Positions 1 through 8,913 of a DNA stretch of 64,000 bases are shown here, piece after piece (the stretch's first letter is position 1; every line of letters starts with the position of its first letter). A model generated the notes under the pieces. The model ran no database searches. It saw nothing but the letters and a program-made list of their open reading frames with translations, and was not told the DNA's origin. The stretch is from contig JBBHKE010002774.1 in assembly GCA_037447655.1 (NCBI GenBank), positions 62,426 to 126,425 of the forward strand, in the 5' to 3' direction. Made by a program: the position numbers and the translations under genes. This DNA is from Zygnema cylindricum (lineage: Eukaryota; Streptophyta; Zygnematophyceae; Zygnematales; Zygnemataceae).

Positions 1-106
1 AAGGGGTCAGTCATTTGGGTTTATATCAACTTGGAGTCGGCACTATCTAGATTAGCTTCTTTTGGATCTGCATACTCTGAGGGCCAATGGAGGTCTCAGA
101 GTTTCA
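1..106 (+). repeat. 3' end of the B2 5' LTR
   Basis: The sequence is nearly identical to the terminal part of the LTR that ends at 3191. It ends in ...TTTCA directly before the PBS. The Gag start codon (87-89) is inside this LTR. Confidence 0.92.
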
Positions 107-1988
107 GGTTATGGGCCCACCATCTAGGGTGCCTATGTTCGATGGAACAGACTTCACTTATTGGGAGTTTACAATGGCGGGAGTGCTTTTCGAGAAGCAC
201 TTATGGGGAATTGTTTCGAGACAAGTGAGATGTCCGCCACCTGGCTTTGGAGGAGCTTACTATGGAGAATCATCTGAGGCTGCCCAGAATATCATCCGGA
301 GTTCAGATGCAACGGAAGGTGAAGGGAAAAATCTTTCCGTGGATGGGGAAATAGGGGAGAAGGAAAAAGGGACACCTATGGTGAGGGGAGCTAGGCTCTC
401 AGCTATGGTACCACATGTAGGGATTAAAACTGAAGAAAATGACAGAAAAATATGGGAATACAAAAATACTATAGCAAAACATCTCATACTTAGATATGTG
501 TCTAAGTCGATAGCTATCACTCTTTTAAGTCTAACCAAGTCTTCAGAGATATGGGAAGTACTAATTCAGATTTATAAGAGTGAGACTATTCAGAGGCAGC
601 AATTAGTAAAACAGGAAATAGATGCCTATGTTTATAAAGGCGGTAGCATGATAGAGTTTTGCAATGATATTGCTGCGTTATATGTTGAGCTAGCTAGTGC
701 GGGATATGTAGAATCTGAGGAGAGTAAGATTTATACACTACTTATGAAACTCGCTAGTGAGTACGAAGACATTATTTATCGTATGCAGGCAATGGATGGC
801 TCCTCATGGACTTGGAGCTTCACCATGGGGATAATTCTTGTGAGGGAAAGCACTTTGGAGCTTCGTAGGGGAAAGGACAGGGTCAATGCTTTTTCAGCTG
901 GTGGTGATTGGCGGAAGCGTGATGAGAGGAACGGCGGTGACGAGCGGAAGCGTGATGAGAGGAACGGTGGTGACGAGCGGAAGCGTGATGAGAGGAAGAA
1001 AGACAAAGGTAAACCTTATCGGAACTTTGGTGGAAAAAGAGGGAGAAGAAAAGACACGGGAGCTTTGAAAAAAAGGGTTTGCTTCTTTTGTAGGGAACCA
1101 GGTCATTATATGGAGGAATGCCCTTGTTTGGAAAAACTTAGAAGTTGGAATGTGGATGAGGAGGACGAAGAGGAAGAGGAGAAAGAGGATGAAGAAAAAT
1201 TGGAGCTTCTTCACATCGGTAGAATGGGGAAGAGAGAAAAGTACACAGAAATTGGACGAAGGCAACAGTGTGCTTTTGGAGGTATAAGGGAAGTAAAGAG
1301 AGAGGAGATACTTGAAGAAGTTCAAAATATTGAGGATAGTTTCATAGATATTTTGGAAACAGAAAACTGGTCGGAAAGGGAGACTTCAACGGATTCCGAG
1401 GAAAGGGGAGAATTAATTCTAGAGAGGGTTTTAAATGATAGGGGAGAAGAGAAATATTTATTGGGAATTAAAATAGAAAGTGATAGTGGAAAGAATCCCA
1501 TGGGAGACAGTGAGGGAAGTTCAGAAAATGGGGTAATTATCATGGATAAAAATATGATTACGGAAGATGTAGATCTTATGAGGAACTTAGTGGGGACTAG
1601 TGGTTTTTGGAAATATTTGGAGGTGGATGGATTTTACATCACTACTTGGTGTGATGTCTCTTGTGAAGATGTGCCTGTAAAAGGGTTATCATCCGGGTAT
1701 GTGTTGAAGGTTGGGGATGGGGCTGGTTGTTTGAATTTCAAGAGGGAAAGTGGATTTGGTGTGGATGGAAAAGGGAAGAGGTGGATAAAATCTTCGCTCG
1801 GATTTAAGAAAAATGGGATGTTAAATAAAATGTGTGATACAATTATCATTTCAGTTCATTTAATGCACTGTGTTAAATACTTAAGTTTTATGAAAGGAAA
1901 AGGAAAAAGGAAAAAGAAAAGGAAAAAGGAGAGGGGATGTTTGTTTACTTATTTGTGGAAGTTGAAAGGAAGAAAGACTAGAAAATAA
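87..1988 (+). CDS. Gag fused in frame to relic RT/RNase H (B2)
   Basis: The 633-residue ORF starts at an ATG inside the 5' LTR and reads through the PBS. Residues 1-250 align with the copia Gag of element A1. A charged stretch built from a 33-bp repeat (RKRDERNGGDE) follows, then a CCHC zinc knuckle (C332-x2-C-x4-H-x4-C) that should bind the element RNA. After an acidic region comes the Gag/protease junction motif (QQCAFGG), but protease and integrase are missing. The C-terminal third aligns with the end of RT (EEKYLLGI) and with RNase H (MRNLVGT; TTWCDVS with D523; MCD with D584), lacking the MEAEYMA segment with its catalytic Glu. The tail is Lys/Arg-rich. The frame is fully open although pol is lost, so the product is probably a structural Gag-like protein. 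Confidence 0.8.
   Translation: MEVSEFQVMGPPSRVPMFDGTDFTYWEFTMAGVLFEKHLWGIVSRQVRCPPPGFGGAYYGESSEAAQNIIRSSDATEGEGKNLSVDGEIGEKEKGTPMVRGARLSAMVPHVGIKTEENDRKIWEYKNTIAKHLILRYVSKSIAITLLSLTKSSEIWEVLIQIYKSETIQRQQLVKQEIDAYVYKGGSMIEFCNDIAALYVELASAGYVESEESKIYTLLMKLASEYEDIIYRMQAMDGSSWTWSFTMGIILVRESTLELRRGKDRVNAFSAGGDWRKRDERNGGDERKRDERNGGDERKRDERKKDKGKPYRNFGGKRGRRKDTGALKKRVCFFCREPGHYMEECPCLEKLRSWNVDEEDEEEEEKEDEEKLELLHIGRMGKREKYTEIGRRQQCAFGGIREVKREEILEEVQNIEDSFIDILETENWSERETSTDSEERGELILERVLNDRGEEKYLLGIKIESDSGKNPMGDSEGSSENGVIIMDKNMITEDVDLMRNLVGTSGFWKYLEVDGFYITTWCDVSCEDVPVKGLSSGYVLKVGDGAGCLNFKRESGFGVDGKGKRWIKSSLGFKKNGMLNKMCDTIIISVHLMHCVKYLSFMKGKGKRKKKRKKERGCLFTYLWKLKGRKTRK
107..121 (+). other. B2 primer-binding site (half-tRNA iMet type)
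   Basis: The sequence GGTTATGGGCCCACC follows the LTR end directly. It is the exact complement of the anticodon arm of plant initiator tRNA-Met (about nucleotides 26-40), not of the tRNA 3' end. The same bases are read as Gag codons (VMGPP). Confidence 0.85.
910..1000 (+). repeat. 33-bp tandem repeat in the B2 gag region
   Basis: About 2.7 copies of a 33-bp unit starting GGAAGCGTGATGAGAGGAAC encode RKRDERNGGDE repeats just before the zinc knuckle. A1 and A2 have only one such unit, so it was amplified in the B family. B1 carries it at about 42950-43035. Confidence 0.85.
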
Positions 1989-2214
1989 GGGGAGTGTTGG
2001 AATTCAAGTATTTTCTAGGTCTAGAGATTGCAAAATAAAAAGCAAAATAGTAGATATTGACAGCCTGCCTCTAACTCCTCCTCAAGTCCCCACACTTGTC
2101 GCAGTCACTGAAGACTGGAGAAGGAGTTAGCCATGGCTGCCTGTGCTGTCTAGAAGGAGACAGACAGTTGTTTTATAGGGGGTTTTTTTCTTTAAAAGGT
2201 AGTTTTGACAGGGC

Positions 2215-2285
2215 CAGGATTTGATCCTGGTACCTGCCACTTGTCTCAACCGCGACAGCCGGTAGTCTTAACCAGATAGTCTAAA
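2215..2285 (-). other. tRNA-like unit, antisense in the B2 LTR
   Basis: On the minus strand there is an A-box-like CTGGTTAAGACTACCGG followed about 30 bp later by a B-box-like GGATCAAATCC. The spacing and both boxes resemble a tRNA or tRNA-derived SINE head. The acceptor stem is not intact, so this is not a functional tRNA gene. Confidence 0.6.
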
Positions 2286-2652
2286 TTACACTAGGTATTA
2301 TGGGGTATGATGTTTATTTAAACACTTACAATAATACTAATTCATTTAACTAGAACTATATGCATAGAGCATAGAAACAGTTATGTAAAGTACGACGTAC
2401 GGTACTACTACGAAATAAATACCGCGCAGTTTGTTTGACGCCGGAAAGAATACCGCGCAGGTATTTATGACGACCACGATTGAAACCAGAAATTGATCGG
2501 ACGGCCGCGAAGGATGCCGAGATCGCGGCGTACGATTTTGGCGGTTTGCGATCACCGCCACATTGCGTGACACGTGGTAACACTACGTTGGATTGCGGCA
2601 ACTCCGGAGATTACGGGAACAAATCCGGATATGACACGTGTCGACATTTTGG

Positions 2653-2820
2653 CCATGTCGTACAATGGCCGTACAGAAAGTACACCGGCACCTGTACTTT
2701 TCTGTACGACACAGTAATTTGATTGGTGCCGTACTTCAGTAGATAGAGTTTTAGAGAGGGAATAGGACTTAGATAAATTTTGGATAGGCACTGCCTCTCC
2801 CAGAGAGCACCCTGTATAAA
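2653..2820 (+). promoter_or_regulatory. Pol II promoter region of the B2 3' LTR
   Basis: Six GTAC cores lie between 2655 and 2735, arranged partly as an inverted repeat (GTACAGAAAGTAC against GTACTTTTCTGTAC). They are followed by ATTGG (inverted CCAAT) and TGTATAAATGG. GTAC is the known core of SBP/SPL factor sites; actual binding here is inference. Confidence 0.55.
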
Positions 2821-2886
2821 TGGCAAACTTTGGGCAGCCATAACTATGAATTTACTTGACCATTTTCAGTGATTCTTTTTGCTGCG

Positions 2887-2920
2887 GACTCAGGGGAGTC
2901 TAGGCTACACAGGGGTGTAG
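2887..2920 (+). other. Two leader hairpins in the B2 LTR
   Basis: GACTC-AGGG-GAGTC (2887-2900) and CTACAC-AGGG-GTGTAG (2905-2920) follow each other with 4-base loops. The stems change in a compensating way in other families here (see findings). Confidence 0.65.
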
Positions 2921-3191
2921 TCGGTCAGAGTTTTTGTCTGCCAGGGTGGCTGTATTTCTAAGGGAAAGTCAAAGTGGGTGAATGTGTCCAAATCTCATAT
3001 TCTAACTTTGCATTCTGTGGTGGAACTGAGCACACAGAAAGTGTTATTTCACAGGGGTGAATCTATATTGGGGTTTTTGATTGTAAAGGGGTCAGTCATT
3101 TGGGTTTATATCAACTTGGAGTCGGCACTATCTAGATTAGCTTCTTTTGGATCTGCATACTCTGAGGGCCAATGGAGGTCTCAGAGTTTCA

Positions 3192-4277
3192 ACAGTTTTG
3201 CAGAGATGCTATTGGACTAAGTGAGTAACTGAGTCAAAAGATTTAGGGAAGTGTTGTAATTTATAAATATTTATTTCAGTCAATAGGGGTAAAAATAACT
3301 TAGGATATTTTTCCTAGTAGTCTACTGTAATACTTACCTTAAATAGTGTTACAGTAGCAAAAGGTACAGTAGAGTGTATCGCACTTTTGTAGGGACACGT
3401 GTCGGCGAAAGAATGTATGCATGTTTTTGGAGGAGCGCCGACTGGCAACCATACGTGTCAAAAAGTTGACGATGCGATTCACATGATCGGACGAACGGGA
3501 TATGTCCCGAGTATTCCGAAAACGAATGGTACAGCTCGACGGTACCATAGTCGATCGAATTTCTTCCAACGGACGCGATTCACTTGGGACTACAAGCGTG
3601 ATTCACAAGGGACCAAAAGCGTGATCGCGTGGGACCACAAGTGACGAAGCACCCAGGTGCTTCGCACTACACGACCACATTCGGTTGGACTTTAGCGGTT
3701 ACTGCTAACTAAGCATTTGGAACGTTTTGTGTACGGTTAGAACGTTTTGTGTACGGTTCAATGTCTGTAAATATTTGAATAACATTAGTTTGTAGTTTAG
3801 TGTGATAAAAGATAGTGTTCCATTAATCAATTTTTTAGAAAAATAGTAATTAGGGTTTTTAGGTACAGTGACGTACGGGTAGGATACTTTCTCGTTAGTC
3901 AAGATAATAATTGTAGTAACGGTTACCCGAATTAGTGTAGATCAGTAGATACACACTGTGAGTATATAACTTAGGACTTAGCAAATTTTGTAGTATCCAG
4001 TTTTGGGAATATGATTTTCTAAGGGCAGTTTTTTGGAAACTTCCAGATATCATATCTTATGGTTTACTAAGTCAATATGGCTCCAATTTTTCGGAATTGT
4101 CAGTTTACTGTATTGTGTATCAATGTGGCAAATTTGAAGCATATTGGCTTTCTGAGTCATATTTTGTGTCAGATCTAAGTTGGGTGTTGAGTATGTACTT
4201 TGATAGTTTCTGTTGTTTTTCATGTCTACTTCCACTACTACTGCTGGTTCTCCGCCTGCAACGGTGGTTGTAGAACA
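3192..4277 (+). mobile_element. 3' end of copia element H with its 3' LTR
   Basis: The segment 3192-3251 encodes the last Pol residues (CRDAIGLSE, compare CRGECGLSD in G1), a stop and a purine tract (TTTAGGGAAG). The 1026-bp LTR runs from 3252 (TGTTGTAATT) to 4277 (...GAACA). A putative start codon near 4222 (MSTSTTTAG) inside the LTR mirrors G1, where Gag begins in the LTR. H belongs to the G-like lineage without tRNA-like units. B2 cut off its upstream part, and H lies in element I. Confidence 0.75.
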
Positions 4278-4282
4278 AAATT

Positions 4283-6680
4283 TGTATGTTTGTGGTTCAT
4301 CCTGATGAGATATCATGGTTACCTTGTTGTCATCATTCAACCTTTTGATGCTTTTGCTCCCTCCCTCCAATTTTGTCGTCGTTATAGATGGCCCTCTTGG
4401 GTTTTATCTCACATTTTCTAGTTCTCCCCTCTCCTTTAGTTCCGGTTCCATTTCCACCATGTCTTCCACTTCTAGTTTCTCTTGAGGTGTCAGTGTTTGC
4501 TTCTTTTCGGTCTGATTTATACCTACAAGATTATTATTTTCTGAGCTGATAATTGGTGAGATCAAATTCATCAAAAAAATTTGACTCAAATCTGATTTTG
4601 ACTCACTTTGTATACTTAAAGGGATCTATGGACTTTCTTTCATCCATCACCACTAGATATTTTCCTAGAATTAGATCTTCTCTCTTAAGATCATACACTC
4701 TATACCCCTTTACTTCTTCATTATATCCTAGAAGATGTCTTCGTTTTCCTTTTGGATCTAACTTCTAATTTGACCGATCTGAGTCTACTCTAAACACCTG
4801 GCTACCGAAGACCTTTAAGTGTGAAACATCTGGTTTTCGGTCGGTCCATCTCTCATAAGGTGTTTGCCCTTTTACTGCCTAAGTAAGAACTCTATTCTTC
4901 AAATAATTCCCACAGTTCATTGCTTCGGCCCAAAATCGCTTTCCTATATTATTATATTTTTCAGATAATTCCCACAGTTCATTGCTTCGGCCCAAAATCG
5001 CTTTCCTATATTATTATCCGACAGCATACTTCTGGCATTATTACTTAGTGTCCTATTTAACCTCTCGGCTACACCATTGTGCTAAGGATTTTCATGGACT
5101 GTCTTTTGGTGATGCACTCCATCTTCTATCAGAAAATCCTCAAACTGATTGGAGCTATTCTCTCCTCCATTATCACTCCTTACTCTCCCAATATCGGTTA
5201 TATGGAGTTTCTCACTCCATGCTCGTTAAAAAACTGTGGGGCCTCAAACTTATTTTTCAGAAAATATACTCTTGAATACCGAGACCAATCGTCGGTAATA
5301 GTTATCATCAACCTCTTACCTCCGGGTGAGGACACTTTAGCCGGTCCCCATTTATCAGTGTGTACCAAATCTAACACTTTGTCCCCTTTATAAGTGGCGA
5401 CCTTTGGAAAAGGTAACGTGTGTGCCTTTCCTTGAGCACATCCACTACAGTCACTTAGATTTTTATTTTCTCCAAAGTGAATCCCTTCCACTACCCCCGT
5501 CTTTTTCATTTATTTTAACTTATCTAGATGCACATGTTCAAGTCTCTTATGCCATAACATAATATCATGATCAACTGTATAATAATGTTTTTTTCTTTTT
5601 ATTGTTTAAAATCGGCCTAAGCATCCCTTGGCTACCCTTTTCAGCAATGAAATACACTTCCTCCTCAAAACTAGCAGTAAAGATTCCTTTTTTTGTGTTA
5701 GTGTCAAAACCCTTATCATCTAATACAGATGTTGAGATGAGGTTTTTGATAAATTCATGAATAAACAGCACATTAGAGAATGTAACTGTGGAGGTATGTC
5801 CTTCCACTAATACTTTCACATCTAGCGATCCTACAAAAGTAGTAGTGACTACCCTCCCATCCCCTTGCTCTATCTCTACGGTGGGAATCTTTCTCAATTT
5901 TGTAAACATGTGTTTATCCTTGCACATATGTATGGAGGCACATGAATTTACAATCCAACGTGCTTCACCTTTAAGTCTACCGTAAGCACATTTCTGCTTT
6001 CGTGGAATTTCGGCCTCGGTTTTCGCCTCACGGTTGACTATGTTCTCATAGTCATCGGGTAACTTTATGAGCACACAATTAACCTTCATCTTTTCTGTTT
6101 CTATCTGACCAGCACTCTCCAACCCCATAAAAAGGGTTGCAAGCTCAATACAAAAATCTAGCATTTTTCCCCCTTTATATGCGTATGCGTCTATCTTCTG
6201 ATCAGCCAATTGCTGCTGCTGAATCGTACCACTTTGGTACTTCTCTATAAAGGCAATCCATAGATCAGATGCCATCTCTACTTGCAAATGAGGAGATGCA
6301 AGTCCTTGAGTGAGATGGCGGAGAATGCAGTGCTTTGCCACCATATTGTTGTTGTCCCAAGTATCAACATCATTCTCCTCATTCCTCGGAATAGGTGACA
6401 TGAAAGTTGATCCGTTTGCTATAGGTGTTGCTATCGGTGTGATTATCTCCTTTTCTTTCACTTTGTCCATCACAATGCTCTCCCCGTCCTCCAAATCCTC
6501 TTGTGGTCATGGATCTGCTTTTGTGGTAAACGTGCTTCCCCCAAACCTTGGAGGAATGGGTGAACTGGATGGACGCTTCACTCGTCCACTCACTATCCCT
6601 CAAAACCACCTTTTTTCACACAGAGCTCCTGTCATCATGCTCTCCCTGTATATGAATCCAATTATGTTAAAGATGGGCAC
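4283..6680 (-). pseudogene. Gag-protease-integrase pseudogene of element I
   Basis: The longest open piece (5571-6494) holds Gag, the junction motif KQKCAYG and a protease in which the usual DSGA is NSCA, so the catalytic Asp is lost. The Gag lacks its zinc knuckle: the DYENIV motif joins directly to the Gag/protease junction, an in-frame deletion. A second piece (5198-5509) holds the integrase zinc-binding end (CSGCAQGK) and the core start (TITDDWSRY). The region 4290-4790 encodes the acidic linker. Stops and a 62-bp duplication inside pol show decay. Confidence 0.8.
4903..5018. repeat. 62-bp tandem duplication in element I pol
   Basis: The stretch starting ATAATTCCCACAGTTC occurs at 4903 and again at 4965 with almost no change. 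It is a recent local duplication inside the decayed integrase region. Confidence 0.85.
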
Positions 6681-6702
6681 CTTAGAGGGTGGGCCCATTA
6701 CC

Positions 6703-7196
6703 TACAATTCTGAGACCTCCATTGGTACTCGGAATAGGCAACTCACCCGAAGCCTCTAGGATACCCTGAACCTTTACACTTTGTACAACTCTGAATGGCA
6801 CCCTGACAGACAACTGACTAACCAAACTTCACCCCAATGAAGGCAAGACTCCCCTGAATCTGCCACAAAAAGAATTAGGCAGTTTGCTCCTCGAGCAGTT
6901 AATTATAAATGGCCAAAGATGTACCACGTACCAACACGTAACAATGAACAACACATACCAGGATCAAATCCTGGGTCCCTAAAACCTTTTTGGTAAATTT
7001 TTTACCTTCTCCTTCCTGTCTCCTTGAGACAACCTAGACAGCCATGGCTCTACCTCCCTCTCGAGTCTTTAGTGAATATGACAAGTGTGGGGACTTGAGA
7101 GAGGAGTCACAGGTAGGCTGTCTGTGTCTCTTTTCTCCCTTTTATTTTACATCCTGTAGACCTATAAAATATAAACAGAAATCTCTTATTTCTACA
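6703..7196 (-). repeat. Shortened 5' LTR of element I
   Basis: On the minus strand the LTR starts TGTAGAAATAAG (7196) and ends at 6703 next to the PBS. At 494 bp it is half the length of its relatives: the tRNA-like A box, GTAC array and ATTGG part are missing. Leader hairpins remain, including TGCTC-GAG-GAGCA, GATTC-AGGG-GAGTC and CTTCA/TGAAG. Confidence 0.75.
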
Positions 7197-7540
7197 TGGA
7201 GTTGATCCACGGTCATATGGAGTCTTTAGCAGCCGCCGTAATCGTCGTCTCTATTTGGTTGTAGCGGAAACGATACACACATGAGGCGTCATATCGTAAT
7301 AAAGAGTTCACATAGAGGATATTCATTTAACGGAATGAAACATTATACAAGACTTAGAACTTTTTATATATACGAACGCGTGGAACATCTGGTGCCCCAT
7401 AGGTATGGATGGACGACAATTTAATTGAACTTTTGATCGGACAACCAACATTGGCGTAGACTGCCTGGAATGGTTATTTTGGCGGTTTACGCCAAAAGCA
7501 CCACATATTGACACGTGATAACATCCTGGAGGACGTCGCA
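7197..7540. other. Intergenic, no gene seen
   Basis: The sequence holds GC-richer fragments such as CGGACAACC and GACACGTGATAAC that resemble the U3 of the copia LTRs. It may be a very old LTR relic. I see no gene. Confidence 0.4.
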
Positions 7541-8913
7541 GGAGAGCCCAAATGTGGTTGAAAGTACTAACTTCTTTCATATCATACTAGTATTTGTCGT
7601 GTTTCTTTCCAAAAATGGTGAGATAAAACTGACAGTGTGAGAGGGAGATAGAGAGGAAATGATAAATCAAGCTTATACAAAAGACCCATAAAAGAAAGGT
7701 TAGGTCTGAGACCATGCGATTTTTTTCGTACATGCGCTGACGGGCAAGGAAAAAAATAGCAAGTACTCTCCCTCGTGATACAAATTTAACACGTGTAGAA
7801 GGTTTTTCATTTGTTGTTTCCGTGAAACTTTATCTCAAACCACCACGCGATGTGATTTTCGATAAATGTTGGTGTGAAATGAAATAGCTTTGGAAAACAA
7901 TTTATCCGACTATTTTTTGACGTATTTTCACAACAGATTGAATGAGAAAAGACGGAAAAAAAATCGAGAGGTCATATAGGATAATTTTTGAAGTAATGAT
8001 GTCGATGTTGTCATAAGTGAGCATGGCGTCATAATGTCACAAAACCATAAACATCTACAATTTCACAAAAAACTAGACGTCTTCAAGCGTTGCTATTTTC
8101 GGAGATGTCACCAAATGTCGCATAATTTGAGGTGGACAATTGTCACAAGTTTTACCCGCGTCTATAACAGTCATATTTCATAGTAGCGTTTTCATTTTGG
8201 CACATTATAACGCCTGCAAAGTAGTAGCGGAGAATCTCCACTTAAATACAAAATACCACTTAAAAGCATCAGCATACGAATATGAGTTTTTTTGCATGAG
8301 GGAGAATGCACACTTTTTTTTTGCTCGTCATGTGCATTTACGGAGGAAAGATTGTTGAGGTCTCAAACCTCTATTTCTCGTTCATGTGTTTTTTGCAAAA
8401 TGTTACGTCGACGTTGCCTTTACCCATCTACCTCACATTGCCACTCTTCTCTCCCTTTTCCTCGAATGAAAAACAATAATATTGGTAATGAAAAAGCATT
8501 ATAAAGTAGTTATTTTGACTGTTTTTTGACTGCTTTTGGGCGTAGTTTGATGACTGGTCGAGTGAGAAAAGATAAAAAAAAGCACCATGGCGCAAATTTT
8601 TTTGTACTAACGCTGTCACGAGTGAGCATGACGGTCACAAAACCCTAAACATATACAATGCCACAAAATGCTAAACGTCTACAACCGTCAATATTTTTGT
8701 GGACGTCACCACTGTCGCTATTTTTTTAGACGTCACCAATTGTCGCAAGATTTGTAATCGCCTACAATCGTCACAAGTTGTACCCACATCTACAACCGTC
8801 ACATTCAAAGTAACGATTTTCGCACATTGGAACGCCTCTCAAAGTAGTACGGAGAATCTTCGTTAAAATACAAAGTACCACTTCAAAAGTGTACATTACA
8901 TGGGCACATCCCG
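7541..8913. mobile_element. Degenerate Harbinger-like repeat cluster
   Basis: Blocks such as CACAAAACCCTAAAC and GACGTCACCA recur here two or three times and again in the complete element at 15153-16131. The right end (GGGCACATCCCG followed by TTA) resembles its terminal repeat. Part of the left half (about 7550-7800) matches in inverted orientation. This is probably two or more overlapping copies of one non-autonomous family; the left border is uncertain. Confidence 0.55.

Larger units (their letters stand above)
1..3191 (+). mobile_element. Copia-type non-autonomous element B2 (5' end outside window)
   Basis: The element consists of the last 106 bases of a 5' LTR, a PBS, one long Gag-derived ORF, a purine tract (AAAATAAGGGGAG) and a complete 3' LTR (1995-3191). 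The LTR ends match (GAGTTTCA before the PBS and at 3191). No protease or integrase core is present, and RT/RNase H survive only as eroded in-frame relics, so mobility would need Pol from another element. The base run after the 3' LTR (ACAGT) should be the target duplication; its partner lies outside the window. B2 is inserted in the 3' end of element H. Its close relative is B1 (34763-45331). Confidence 0.9.
1995..3191 (+). repeat. B2 3' LTR
   Basis: The 1197-bp LTR starts TGTTGGAATTC after the purine tract and ends GAGTTTCA. It holds, in order, a stem around the palindrome AGCCATGGCT (2071-2140), an antisense tRNA-like unit (2215-2285), ACGTG boxes (about 2568-2580 and 2632-2642), a GTAC-rich array (2655-2735), ATTGG, a TATA box (TGTATAAATGG near 2813) and two leader hairpins (2887-2900, 2905-2920). 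Confidence 0.9.
4278..7196 (-). mobile_element. Decayed copia element I (minus strand)
   Basis: Read on the minus strand, there is a short 5' LTR (6703-7196), a PBS with one mismatch (GGTAATGGGCCCACC at 6688-6702), Gag, protease, integrase and the linker before RT. The element stops at the motif DEPQTY, where H is inserted; RT, RNase H and the 3' LTR are not in the window. Several stops and shifts break the coding region. Confidence 0.85.

Noticed and set aside
894-1325. Long minus-strand open frame opposite the B2 Gag
   Set aside because: It mirrors the charged repeat and acidic region of the real ORF and has no motif of its own.
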